Assembly (NCBI GenBank): GCA_913020095.1
Contig: CAJWAH010000026.1
Span: forward strand, 1 to 12,117
Length of the DNA stretch: 12,117 bases
Direction of reading: 5' to 3'
DNA from: an uncultured Synechococcus sp.
Lineage (GTDB): Bacteria; Cyanobacteriota; Cyanobacteriia; PCC-6307; Cyanobiaceae
Below the pieces are notes generated by a model that was not told the origin of the DNA, did no database searches, and saw only the letters and a list, made by a program, of their open reading frames with translations. The position numbers were made by a program, and so were the translations under genes. This document shows positions 5,416 to 11,729 of the stretch, piece after piece (within the stretch, counting starts at the first letter, position 1; every line of letters begins with the position of its first letter).

Positions 5416-7286
5416 CGCTGGGGCAGCACCCGCCGCAAAAATTGCTCGGTGGCCTCCAGCACCTGACGCTGAACTGAGGTTGAGCGGAATCCATGGCCTT
5501 CGCTCTCCAGCAGCATCAGCTCTGGGGAGAGGCCCCGCCAACGCAGGGTTTGCACCATCTGCTCCACCTGCTCAGGGGGCACCACCCGATCCTGCAATCC
5601 CTGAATGAACAGCACAGGGCGATCGAGTTGATGGCTGCTGGCGCGCGGTGAACGCTCGTCGTAACGGCTGCGCTGCTCCGGCCAAGGACCAATCAAGCCA
5701 TCGAGATACCCCGACTCAAAGCGGTGGGTGTCCTGGGTGAGTGCCTCGAGATCACAGACCGGATAACGGCAGACCCCAGCGCGGAAAACCGGTTCACGAA
5801 TCAGGGCCGCCAGGGTGGTGAAACCGCCCGCACTGCCTCCCTCCATGGCCACCCGCTCGGGATCCACCAGACCCTGCTCCACCAAATGGGCCACGGCTGC
5901 GGCGCAATCGGCCACATCGAGAACGCCCCACTGACCATCAAGCCGCTGGCGGTAGGCGCGGCCGAAACCGGTGGAACCGCCGTAATTGACATCAACCACC
6001 CCCCAACCGCGGCTGGTCCAGAACTGAATCGCCAGATTCAGCCCGGTGCGGGCCATGCCGGTGGGTCCGCTATGGGCCTTCACCAGCAATGGCGCCGGAC
6101 CTGAATCAGAGGTTGTGGGGGGGTAATACCAGCCATGACTGCGTTGTCCATCGCCGCCGACAAACTCCAAGGCCCTGGGCTCACTGATACCAACCAGCCC
6201 CTGGGGCAAAGGGGCCGCTGGCTGGAGAGGGTGATGGCTCGCTGCTGCCAAATCCAGCTCCAACAGGGTTGTGCGCTGCGTCGGTGAGGCGCCCAAGCAA
6301 ACCGCCCGCTGCCCCGAGGCCGTCAGGCCACTGAGCTCGTTGAACGGCAGGGACATGCGCTGCCATTGCTGTTGCTGCCAGGGGTACTGCCAGAGGCTCC
6401 ATTCCCCCTGGGCGCAGGCCAAGGCCAGCAGGGCGCTCTCGCTGGCGGCCAGGGTGCGCATGCCATACACCCACTGGGGCATGGCGGTTTCACAGGCCTG
6501 CGGCAACGGCAGCGGCTGCCAGGCCGGCTGCTGATCTGGGCACCAGCGCTGGGGCATCCAGCAGCCACTGCGATCGGAGGACACCAGCAGCTCACCAGTG
6601 CTGCTCCACAGCGGCTGAAACAAGGATTCGGCGCTGCCATCGCCTCCAGCAATCCGCTGCGGATGCGACAGCAGACCGGCTGCATCGATGGGCGAGCACC
6701 ACAGTTCGGTGCGCTCCCACGGCATCGAGGGCAGCGACCACTCCAGCCAAGCCAACTGATCACCTGCTGGTGAGAGGGCGGCATAGCCGCAAAAATCCGC
6801 CTCTTGGCGCAGCACCTGGGGCTCACCACCTGAAAGGGGCAGCGCCACCAGCTGATCGCAGCTGCTGGTTTCACGCACCCCCAGCCAACGCTGGCGCTGA
6901 CCATCAATCAGGCCATCGGCGTAGCGACCCAGGTCGGCCGCCTGGCCATGGATCAGGGGCCTGGGCTTCGCACCAGGGCTGAAGGAGACGGCGTGGGGGA
7001 TACCGCTGCGGGCCTCAATAAAAACGGCCAACTCGCTGCTGGCACAAAACAGGCCCCCACCAAATTCATGGACCCGGCTGCGCAAACTCCAGCTGCCTGG
7101 GGTGAGATCTTGCGGCGTTGCCCCCGCGGCCACCTGGCGCATCAAGGTGGTGCGGCCGCCTTGGTCGGGGCGCTGCTCAGCCCAGAACAACTGCTCACCC
7201 AGCAGCAGAGGCTCTTTGCAGGCGCGATCTCGCCCCATCACCTGATCAACGGGCAGGGCTGCGCTGGCCTCAGAACGAACCGCCAC
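5412..7286 (-). CDS. Prolyl oligopeptidase (S9) family serine peptidase, 624 aa
   Basis: This two-domain peptidase should cleave short peptides in the cytoplasm. The first 370 or so residues form repeated beta-blades of a propeller that gates substrate entry (recurrent W-S and AWLEW-type strands, and SSDRSG in the middle). The C-terminal alpha/beta hydrolase domain carries GGSAGG (483-488) with nucleophile Ser485, then Asp566 in LQDRVVP and His598 in EGHGF, the complete catalytic triad. DVNYGGSTGFGRAYR before the nucleophile is typical of S9C acylaminoacyl-peptidase-like enzymes. There is no signal peptide. The GTG start at 7286 is used because the following LPVDQVMGRD-type leader resembles recalled family N-termini; ATG at 7238 is an alternative. 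The gene converges with the aspartoacylase (4-nt overlap) and diverges from def, 71 bp away. The exact substrate is unknown. Confidence 0.9.
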   Translation of the reverse strand: MAVRSEASAALPVDQVMGRDRACKEPLLLGEQLFWAEQRPDQGGRTTLMRQVAAGATPQDLTPGSWSLRSRVHEFGGGLFCASSELAVFIEARSGIPHAVSFSPGAKPRPLIHGQAADLGRYADGLIDGQRQRWLGVRETSSCDQLVALPLSGGEPQVLRQEADFCGYAALSPAGDQLAWLEWSLPSMPWERTELWCSPIDAAGLLSHPQRIAGGDGSAESLFQPLWSSTGELLVSSDRSGCWMPQRWCPDQQPAWQPLPLPQACETAMPQWVYGMRTLAASESALLALACAQGEWSLWQYPWQQQQWQRMSLPFNELSGLTASGQRAVCLGASPTQRTTLLELDLAAASHHPLQPAAPLPQGLVGISEPRALEFVGGDGQRSHGWYYPPTTSDSGPAPLLVKAHSGPTGMARTGLNLAIQFWTSRGWGVVDVNYGGSTGFGRAYRQRLDGQWGVLDVADCAAAVAHLVEQGLVDPERVAMEGGSAGGFTTLAALIREPVFRAGVCRYPVCDLEALTQDTHRFESGYLDGLIGPWPEQRSRYDERSPRASSHQLDRPVLFIQGLQDRVVPPEQVEQMVQTLRWRGLSPELMLLESEGHGFRSTSVQRQVLEATEQFLRRVLPQR

Positions 7287-7357
7287 GGAGATCTCAACAC
7301 TGCTGCCTAGGATGCAATCTCTCTGGCGAGGCGGTTTTGTCCCTGAACTTTGCCGCG

Positions 7358-7942
7358 ATGGCGCGCCAATCCGAACGGCAGGCCTCCACGGTGATGGTCC
7401 CCAAGGGAGAGGAGCAGCCTGAAAGCCCCACGATTCACACGCTGGGATCCAACGAATTGCGCAAACCCGCCAAGCGCATCAGCAAAGTCAATGAACAGGT
7501 GCGGGAGCTGGCGCGGGAGATGCTGCGCAGCATGTATGCAGCCCACGGCATTGGCCTGGCAGCACCGCAAGTCGGAATCCACCAGCAACTGCTGGTGATC
7601 GACCTCGATCCAGAGGAAGCTGCCAACCCTCCCCTGGTGCTGATCAATCCTGAAATCGTGGCCACCAGCGGAGCCCTCGACACGTATGAAGAGGGTTGCC
7701 TCAGCATTCCCGGCGTTTATCTGAATGTGGTTCGCCCCAGCCAGGTGGATGTCAAATACCGCGATGAGCTTGGCCGGCCGCAGCGGCGCAAAGCCGATGG
7801 CCTGATGGCCCGCTGCATCCTGCATGAGATGGACCATCTCAATGGGGTGCTGTTCGTGGATCGGGTTAGCGATGAGCTGAGCTTGAGCGGTGAGCTGCAG
7901 CGGCTCGGCTTCGACCGCAATGATGTGAAGCCTGTCGCTTGA
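7358..7942 (+). CDS. def: Peptide deformylase, 194 aa
   Basis: Def removes the formyl group from the N-terminal methionine of nascent proteins at the ribosome exit. All three family motifs are intact: GIGLAAPQ (64-71), EGCLS (112-116) and HEMDH (156-160). The metal ligands are Cys114, His156 and His160, with Glu157 catalytic. The roughly 25-residue charged N-terminal extension before IHTLG is usual for picocyanobacterial Def. The ATG at 7358 is chosen because translation further upstream reads into sequence antisense to the peptidase gene and has no family resemblance. No strong ribosome site is visible, as is common in cyanobacteria. The next gene starts 4 nt after the stop, suggesting an operon. 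Cyanobacteria and their phages both carry Def; gene context and composition here look chromosomal. Confidence 0.96.
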   Translation: MARQSERQASTVMVPKGEEQPESPTIHTLGSNELRKPAKRISKVNEQVRELAREMLRSMYAAHGIGLAAPQVGIHQQLLVIDLDPEEAANPPLVLINPEIVATSGALDTYEEGCLSIPGVYLNVVRPSQVDVKYRDELGRPQRRKADGLMARCILHEMDHLNGVLFVDRVSDELSLSGELQRLGFDRNDVKPVA

Positions 7943-7946
7943 TCCC

Positions 7947-8144
7947 ATGCCGATGAAACCCCTGGCCGGCCTGTTCCTGGCCCTGGCTTGCATTCTTGGG
8001 ATTGCAGCAACCGGTTGCGTGTTTGAGCTCGCCTACGGCGATCCCGACCTTGGCGTTGGTGTGACGCGCGGAATCTTGATCGGCGCGCTGCCTGGTTGCG
8101 CTGGATCACTTCTTGTCGCGATTCGCCTCAACACACCGGCCTAA
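7947..8144 (+). CDS. Small hydrophobic membrane protein, hypothetical, 65 aa
   Basis: I recall similar short proteins in marine Synechococcus but no named family. It has two predicted membrane helices: residues 4-26 (PLAGLFLALACILGIAATGCVFE) and about 38-58 (VTRGILIGALPGCAGSLLVAI). They are joined by a short acidic loop AYGDPDLG, and a short polar tail follows. A lipoprotein reading is possible because a Cys at residue 24 follows ATG, but the lipobox is poor. The start at ATG 7947 lies 4 nt past def; ATG 7953 is also possible. Co-transcription with def is likely. Its role is unknown. Confidence 0.75.
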   Translation: MPMKPLAGLFLALACILGIAATGCVFELAYGDPDLGVGVTRGILIGALPGCAGSLLVAIRLNTPA

Positions 8145-8150
8145 TGCCCC

Positions 8151-8199
8151 TGGGCAAGGCTGAATCTGACTTTTACGATCAGTTCAAACCGGTCTGATC
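8151..8199 (+). promoter_or_regulatory. Candidate promoter and inverted repeat ahead of the DUF3747 gene
   Basis: TGGGCA (8151-8156, four of six matching TTGACA) and TACGAT (8174-8179, four of six matching TATAAT) are 17 bp apart, giving a start near 8186. An inverted repeat GATCAG/CTGATC (8177-8182 and 8194-8199), with the palindrome ACCGGT between the arms, overlaps the -10 and the start point, as an operator would. Both calls are pattern-based only. Confidence 0.35.
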
Positions 8200-8206
8200 A
8201 CTGCCT

Positions 8207-8788
8207 GTGTTGTCTGCCTTTCGCCGCCTCGCCCCTGCCCTCGTGGGATTGGCCAGCGCTACGACTGCCCTGCTCAGCCAGCCAGCTCAAGCAGGACTGT
8301 TTGATGCCAAAGAGGTGGAGAGCACCCAGTTCATCCTGGTGGCCGCGCCGATCCCCAGTGGCGGCGCCCAGCTCAATATCTACGAACAAAAGAAAGACAC
8401 CCGCCCCTGCTACAGCCGTGAGGGCTCAAGCCCCACCACGGTGAAGCCGCTGCTGGCCACCTTTGACTTCACAGGGATCTGCGGCCGCTACATGGACAGC
8501 AATGGCTATTCGGTGCGCATTGGCGAGATGGATTACGGCTCAGCCATGCGCCTGCGCGTGGTGATGCTGGATGAGGACATCGTGCTGATGAGCACCGGTC
8601 CCAACGGCGGCGAAGTGGTGATGGCCAGGGCCGGCGGCCTCGACGACGGCTATGTGGAGCTGAAACTCGAACCCGGCTGGAGCTTGAAGCGCCGCCACTA
8701 CGGCGAGCGGGCCCTGGGCCACCTCTACGTGCATAACGAGAGCCTGCCGATTCGCCGCGATCAAGAAGAAGGCGAGGGTGATTGGTAA
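8207..8788 (+). CDS. Secreted DUF3747-domain protein, 193 aa
   Basis: The sequence resembles the cyanobacteria-specific DUF3747 family, whose function is unknown. A signal peptide is clear: basic MLSAFRR, hydrophobic segment to about residue 24, and an AQA cleavage site near 29/30. The mature part opens with FILVAAPIPSGGAQLNIYEQ (about 42-61) and TFDFTGICGRYMDSNGYSVRIG (about 85-106), the hallmark blocks, with Cys68 and Cys92 able to form a disulfide. A glycine-rich turn and EVVMARAGG follow. The acidic C-terminus (DQEEGEGDW) comes after the domain. The start is GTG 8207, directly followed by an in-frame TTG. The product is expected in the periplasm or outer envelope. It has its own candidate promoter and lies 39 bp ahead of rpsU, so some read-through into rpsU is plausible. 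Confidence 0.85.
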   Translation: MLSAFRRLAPALVGLASATTALLSQPAQAGLFDAKEVESTQFILVAAPIPSGGAQLNIYEQKKDTRPCYSREGSSPTTVKPLLATFDFTGICGRYMDSNGYSVRIGEMDYGSAMRLRVVMLDEDIVLMSTGPNGGEVVMARAGGLDDGYVELKLEPGWSLKRRHYGERALGHLYVHNESLPIRRDQEEGEGDW

Positions 8789-8827
8789 GATTGAGCGTTC
8801 AAACGAGCGAAAGCGAAGCCGGTTCTT

Positions 8828-8998
8828 ATGACCCAGGTGACCGTCGGTGAAAACGAAGGGATTGAATCGGCCCTGCGCCGCTTCAAGCGCCAGGTGTCCA
8901 AGGCCGGGATCTTTGCTGATCTAAAGCGTCTGCGCCACCACGAAACCCCTGTGGAGAAGTACAAGCGCAAACTGCAACAGCGTCGCCGTCGCCGCTGA
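8828..8998 (+). CDS. rpsU: 30S ribosomal protein bS21, 56 aa
   Basis: The translation begins [20 protein letters not shown], then [19 protein letters not shown] and [16 protein letters not shown], a typical short cyanobacterial bS21. The [15 protein letters not shown] block and the Arg-rich tail are diagnostic. bS21 binds the 30S platform near the anti-Shine-Dalgarno end of 16S rRNA and aids initiation. The ATG at 8828 has no Shine-Dalgarno sequence. A near-palindrome TTGAGCGTTCAA (8791-8802) lies 25 bp upstream and could be a regulatory or leader element. The gene is followed by a strong intrinsic terminator, so its transcript ends cleanly at about 9061. The frame is too short for many gene finders but is unmistakable. 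Confidence 0.96.
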   Translation: MTQVTVGENEGIESALRRFKRQVSKAGIFADLKRLRHHETPVEKYKRKLQQRRRRR

Positions 8999-9031
8999 AC
9001 ATCAAGTTTTTGCAGCCCGAAACAACGTTTT

Positions 9032-9061
9032 GTGCCGTCTACTGTGACGGCACTTTTTTTT
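9032..9061 (+). terminator. Rho-independent terminator of rpsU
   Basis: Perfect 8-bp arms GTGCCGTC (9032-9039) and GACGGCAC (9046-9053) surround a 6-nt loop TACTGT. Eight consecutive T residues follow (9054-9061). It lies 34 nt after the rpsU stop. This is a textbook intrinsic terminator for plus-strand transcription. Confidence 0.93.
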
Positions 9062-9096
9062 GGTGCTGACGTGCACACACTGGATATAAGCCATTC

Positions 9097-9103
9097 AGGA
9101 GGT
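9097..9103 (+). promoter_or_regulatory. Strong Shine-Dalgarno site for the 48-aa gene
   Basis: AGGAGGT is a full match to the anti-Shine-Dalgarno and sits 4 nt before ATG 9108. Such sites are rare among the genes of this window, so it supports the small frame downstream. A TATAAG box (9085-9090) just upstream could be the -10 of a promoter placed directly after the rpsU terminator, with no clear -35. Confidence 0.7.
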
Positions 9104-9107
9104 CCCC

Positions 9108-9254
9108 ATGGGCAACCTGTTTCATTCCGTCCGCGCCTGGTGGGGCGAAGCCATCGAGCACGCCTTTGGCGACCCTCGCCAGGAAAAGCTGCACCAACCC
9201 CCGCTGATCGGCACGCAGCCCTTCCGGCACCATCCCCACAAAGACGGTCACTAG
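9108..9254 (+). CDS. Hypothetical small protein, 48 aa
   Basis: The frame starts at ATG 9108 behind a near-perfect Shine-Dalgarno site and ends at TAG 9252-9254. The product begins MGNLFHSVRAWWGEAIEHAFG, which can form an amphipathic helix with two Trp. A Pro- and His-rich tail follows (PPLIGTQPFRHHPHKDGH, six His in all). No family is recognised and no hydrophobic membrane segment is long enough to span. It lies between the rpsU terminator and a second small gene whose Shine-Dalgarno site overlaps this gene's stop, so the two form a mini-operon. The His-rich end may suggest metal binding, but this is speculation. Confidence 0.68.
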   Translation: MGNLFHSVRAWWGEAIEHAFGDPRQEKLHQPPLIGTQPFRHHPHKDGH

Positions 9255-9257
9255 GAG
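9253..9257 (+). promoter_or_regulatory. Shine-Dalgarno site for the 70-aa secreted protein
   Basis: AGGAG overlaps the TAG stop of the 48-aa gene and sits 5 nt before ATG 9263. The spacing is good and implies coupled translation of the two small genes. It also fixes the start, since the same frame stays open upstream across the rpsU terminator. Confidence 0.6.
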
Positions 9258-9262
9258 CCCTG

Positions 9263-9475
9263 ATGCCAGCGTTGCTGACAACGCTGGCTTTGTTGTTGGC
9301 AGGGCCACTGGCACAGGCTGAGGTGCTCAATCAGCGCCTGATCTACAACCAGGACCCCTGGGATCCCGACACCCATTTGGAGGTGGATTGCGCCCCCGGC
9401 GCCGATGGCTCAATCAGCTGCGACACCCGGCCGCCCGGCCAAGCCTGGGTCGAGACCACCATCACGGGCGACTGA
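9263..9475 (+). CDS. Small secreted protein, hypothetical, 70 aa
   Basis: This frame encodes a short exported protein. Residues 1-19 form a signal peptide (LLTTLALLLAGPLAQA) with predicted cleavage after AQA, leaving about 51 residues. The mature part is acidic and polar, with Cys43 and Cys53 flanking PGADGSIS, consistent with a small disulfide loop. No family is recognised. The start is supported by a Shine-Dalgarno site overlapping the previous stop. The last 66 nt overlap the 3' end of comM on the opposite strand, which is unusual. Either both ends are real and overlap, or one of the two C-termini has shifted. The signal peptide and ribosome site argue that it is a genuine gene. Confidence 0.62.
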   Translation: MPALLTTLALLLAGPLAQAEVLNQRLIYNQDPWDPDTHLEVDCAPGADGSISCDTRPPGQAWVETTITGD

Positions 9476-10975
9476 GCGCTCCAGCGAGCGAAACACCAGG
9501 GCTTCAGCCAAGTGCTGCTGGTCCACCACAGGGCTCGCCGCCAAATCCGCCAGGGTTTGGGCAACCGCCAGCAGACGATGACGCCGGCGCCCGCTCAACA
9601 GGGGAGCCAACTGCTCATCCCTCCACCAACTATCGGCCTCGGGGCTCAACTGCACACAGCCATTGAGCTGGGCTGCCGTTAAGCGCCCGTTGCAGCGGCC
9701 CTCCGGATTGCGCTGCCGCATCCTTTGGCGGGCCCTGTGCACCCGCCCCGCCACCACGGCGGTGGCCTCTGGAGGGCTGCTGGCTGGGTTGGCGCAGGCA
9801 TCACTGCGCATGGACACCTGCAAATCAAAGCGATCCAGCAAGGGACCACTGATGCGGCTCCAATACTGCTGACGGCGGTGCTGGCCGAAGCAACAGCCCT
9901 GACGCGGATCCCCCCACCAGCCGCATGGGCAGGGGTTGGTGGCCCCCACCAGCAACGTCTCTGAGGGAAAGTGCAAGGCCTGCTTGGCGCGAGCAATGAG
10001 CACCTCACCGCTCTCCAAGGGCTGCCGCAACTGATCGAGCACAGGGCGCCGAAATTCCGCCAGCTCATCGAGAAACAGCACGCCGTGATGGGCGAGGGTG
10101 AGCTCCCCAGGCCTGGGGCCAAGGCCCCCACCCACCAGGGCCACTGCTGTGCTGCTGTGGTGCGGCGCGCGAAAGGGCGGCTGGTGCAGCAGCGGCGCTC
10201 CAGCCGCGCGCAAGCCCACCAAGGTGTGGATGTGACTCACCATCAGGGCCTGCTCGTTCTCGAGGGGCGGCAATAGGGGCAGCAGGGCCGAAGCCAACAT
10301 GGTTTTGCCGCAGCCGGGCGGCCCCACCAGCAACAGGTGATGCCCGCCAGCCGCCGCCAGCTCCACAGCGCGGCGTCCCTGGCTTTGGCCGAGCACCTGC
10401 TGCAGATCAACCCCCACCGGCGCTGGCTGCGCAGGCGGCAACTGGGGCCGCGGGCACCACAACGCTGTGCCCTGCAACGCCGCCACCACGGCGCTCAGGC
10501 TGCTGGCTGGATAGAGGGGCAGCCCATCGAGCACGGGCGCCTCGCTGGCATTGGTTTGGGGAAGGATCAACCCTGAGGCAGCCGCCCGCTGCGCCGCCAA
10601 CACCACAGCCAAAACCCCCTGAGCGGGCCGCAGAGAGCCATCGAGGCACAACTCACCAAAGGCCCAATGGGCCTGCAGCCGCGCTGGATCCAGCTGCCCG
10701 GAGGCCACCAGCACCGCCAGGGCAATCGCCAAATCAAAGCTGGCGCCCTGTTTGGGCAAATCCGCTGGAGCCAGGCTGACCACCACCCGGCTTTGCGGCA
10801 GCCGAAAGCCGCTGTTGCGCAGGGCTGAGCGCACCCGCTCGCGGGCATCGCGACCACTGGCATCACTCAGCCCCACCAGCTGAAACCCTGGCAATCCCGG
10901 GGCGAGGTCCACCTCGACAACAACGGGATGGGCTTCTAAGCCCAGCAGCGCAGCTGCTCCACAGCGAGCCAGCAC
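9410..10975 (-). CDS. comM: ComM/YifB-family Mg-chelatase-like AAA+ ATPase, 521 aa
   Basis: ComM is a ring helicase that promotes branch migration during natural transformation, extending integration of incoming DNA. The N-terminal domain (about 1-175) matches YifB proteins: EVDLAPGLPGFQLVGL, then ALRNSGFRLP and VVVSLAPADLPKQGASFDLAIALA. The ATPase core has Walker A GPPGCGKT (218-225), FRAPHHSSTAVALVGGG, Walker B VLFLDE (299-304), the NPCPCGWWGDP cysteine motif (347-357) and a C-terminal helical lid RRRHRLLAVAQTLADL. The start is GTG 10975 (LARCGAAALLG), the family's usual N-terminus. Length is typical; the final 20 or so residues after the lid (GGLDPGLAGRPGVAAD) are low complexity and overlap the 70-aa gene. 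It lies 42 bp downstream of a small helical gene and is probably co-transcribed with it. Confidence 0.93.
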   Translation of the reverse strand: MLARCGAAALLGLEAHPVVVEVDLAPGLPGFQLVGLSDASGRDARERVRSALRNSGFRLPQSRVVVSLAPADLPKQGASFDLAIALAVLVASGQLDPARLQAHWAFGELCLDGSLRPAQGVLAVVLAAQRAAASGLILPQTNASEAPVLDGLPLYPASSLSAVVAALQGTALWCPRPQLPPAQPAPVGVDLQQVLGQSQGRRAVELAAAGGHHLLLVGPPGCGKTMLASALLPLLPPLENEQALMVSHIHTLVGLRAAGAPLLHQPPFRAPHHSSTAVALVGGGLGPRPGELTLAHHGVLFLDELAEFRRPVLDQLRQPLESGEVLIARAKQALHFPSETLLVGATNPCPCGWWGDPRQGCCFGQHRRQQYWSRISGPLLDRFDLQVSMRSDACANPASSPPEATAVVAGRVHRARQRMRQRNPEGRCNGRLTAAQLNGCVQLSPEADSWWRDEQLAPLLSGRRRHRLLAVAQTLADLAASPVVDQQHLAEALVFRSLERSVARDGGLDPGLAGRPGVAAD

Positions 10976-11017
10976 AGGCGATGCCCCAACGCTGCTGGCA
11001 TCACTCCCCGCTGAGGC

Positions 11018-11299
11018 TCAGCTGTTGCGCTGCTGCAGCCGGTAGCGCAGCCGCTCGAGGCGGCGAATCGAAGCTTCGGTGTAGTCGTGCAATTCGGCGC
11101 GGCGGCTGGGATCCAGGCGCTGCTCGGCTTCGTCCATCAGGTCGGCCAACCGGTTGACGGAATCCAGCAGATTCATGCCGGCGTCTTGCCAATCGGGCTC
11201 CAGGCGTTTGCGGATGGGACCGCGACGCCGCTGCGCAAGTTCCTCTTGAAACTGCCTGTGCAGCATGGAAACGGCCTGACAGCCACGAACTACCGACAT
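11018..11299 (-). CDS. Hypothetical helical protein, 93 aa
   Basis: No named family is recognised. The protein is charged and mostly helical: LHRQFQEELAQRRR near the start, a middle segment DWQDAGMNLLDSVNRLADLMDEAEQRL, and a C-terminal helix EASIRRLERLRYRLQQR, compatible with a short coiled coil. There is no membrane segment or signal. Two starts are possible: ATG 11299, and ATG 11266, which drops MSVVRGCQAVS and begins MLHRQF; the shorter one looks more natural. Neither has a ribosome site. It lies 42 bp ahead of comM on the same strand and diverges from the HIT gene. The 57-bp spacer contains two small inverted repeats (TCCCG/CGGGA at 11311-11328 and CCTGT/ACAGG at 11331-11352). A role linked to ComM is only a guess from position. 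Confidence 0.72.
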   Translation of the reverse strand: MSVVRGCQAVSMLHRQFQEELAQRRRGPIRKRLEPDWQDAGMNLLDSVNRLADLMDEAEQRLDPSRRAELHDYTEASIRRLERLRYRLQQRNS

Positions 11300-11356
11300 A
11301 CATTGAAGCGTCCCGGAGCGTTTCGGGAAACCTGTGCTGGTTCACGAACAGGCCCG

Positions 11357-11704
11357 ATGGCTGAGAACAACCCAACGATCTTCGGAAGCATCCTGCGCGG
11401 CGAGATTCCAGCCGAGCGGATCCACGACGATGAGCACTGCATTGCGTTTGCCGATATCCAGCCGCAGGCCCCGGTGCACCTGCTGGTGATTCCGCGCCAA
11501 CACATCCCCAGCCTCAAGGAGGCTCAGCCCGCCGATGGCGCGCTGTTGGGGCACCTCTTGCTGGTAGCCGCCAAGGTGGCCAAAGACGCCGGCCTGCAGG
11601 ACTGGCGCACGGTGATCAACACCGGTGCGGAGGCTGGGCAGACCGTCTTTCACTTGCATGTGCATGTAATTGGTGGCCGTCCGCTGGCTTGGCCGCCCGG
11701 ATAA
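11357..11704 (+). CDS. HIT-family (histidine triad) nucleotide hydrolase, 115 aa
   Basis: This is a Hint-branch HIT protein, which hydrolyses adenosine 5'-phosphoramidates and aminoacyl-adenylates. The opening TIFGSILRGEIPAERIHDDEHCIAF is typical of Hint proteins, with FADIQPQAPVHLLVIPRQHI as the central strand block. The triad HLHVHVIGGR (99-108) gives His99, His101 and His103, with His101 the expected nucleophile. NTGAEAGQTVFHLH is the conserved phosphate-binding approach. The length is normal for a stand-alone HIT protein. The ATG at 11357 gives the expected short N-terminus; an earlier in-frame start would run back across the divergent gene. The next gene starts 4-25 nt downstream, so the two may share a transcript. 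The role is probably housekeeping clearance of nucleotide by-products. Confidence 0.94.
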   Translation: MAENNPTIFGSILRGEIPAERIHDDEHCIAFADIQPQAPVHLLVIPRQHIPSLKEAQPADGALLGHLLLVAAKVAKDAGLQDWRTVINTGAEAGQTVFHLHVHVIGGRPLAWPPG

Positions 11705-11729
11705 GCCGATGGGCCGCGAGAATGCCGCC

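Noticed and set aside
7118..7357. N-terminal extension of def by about 80 codons
   Set aside because: That sequence is antisense to the start of the S9 peptidase gene and has no similarity to Def; the conserved N-terminus starts at 7358.
9032..9262. Upstream extension of the secreted 70-aa frame to near 9032
   Set aside because: The extension would cover the rpsU terminator and the 48-aa gene. The Shine-Dalgarno site and signal peptide fix the start at 9263.
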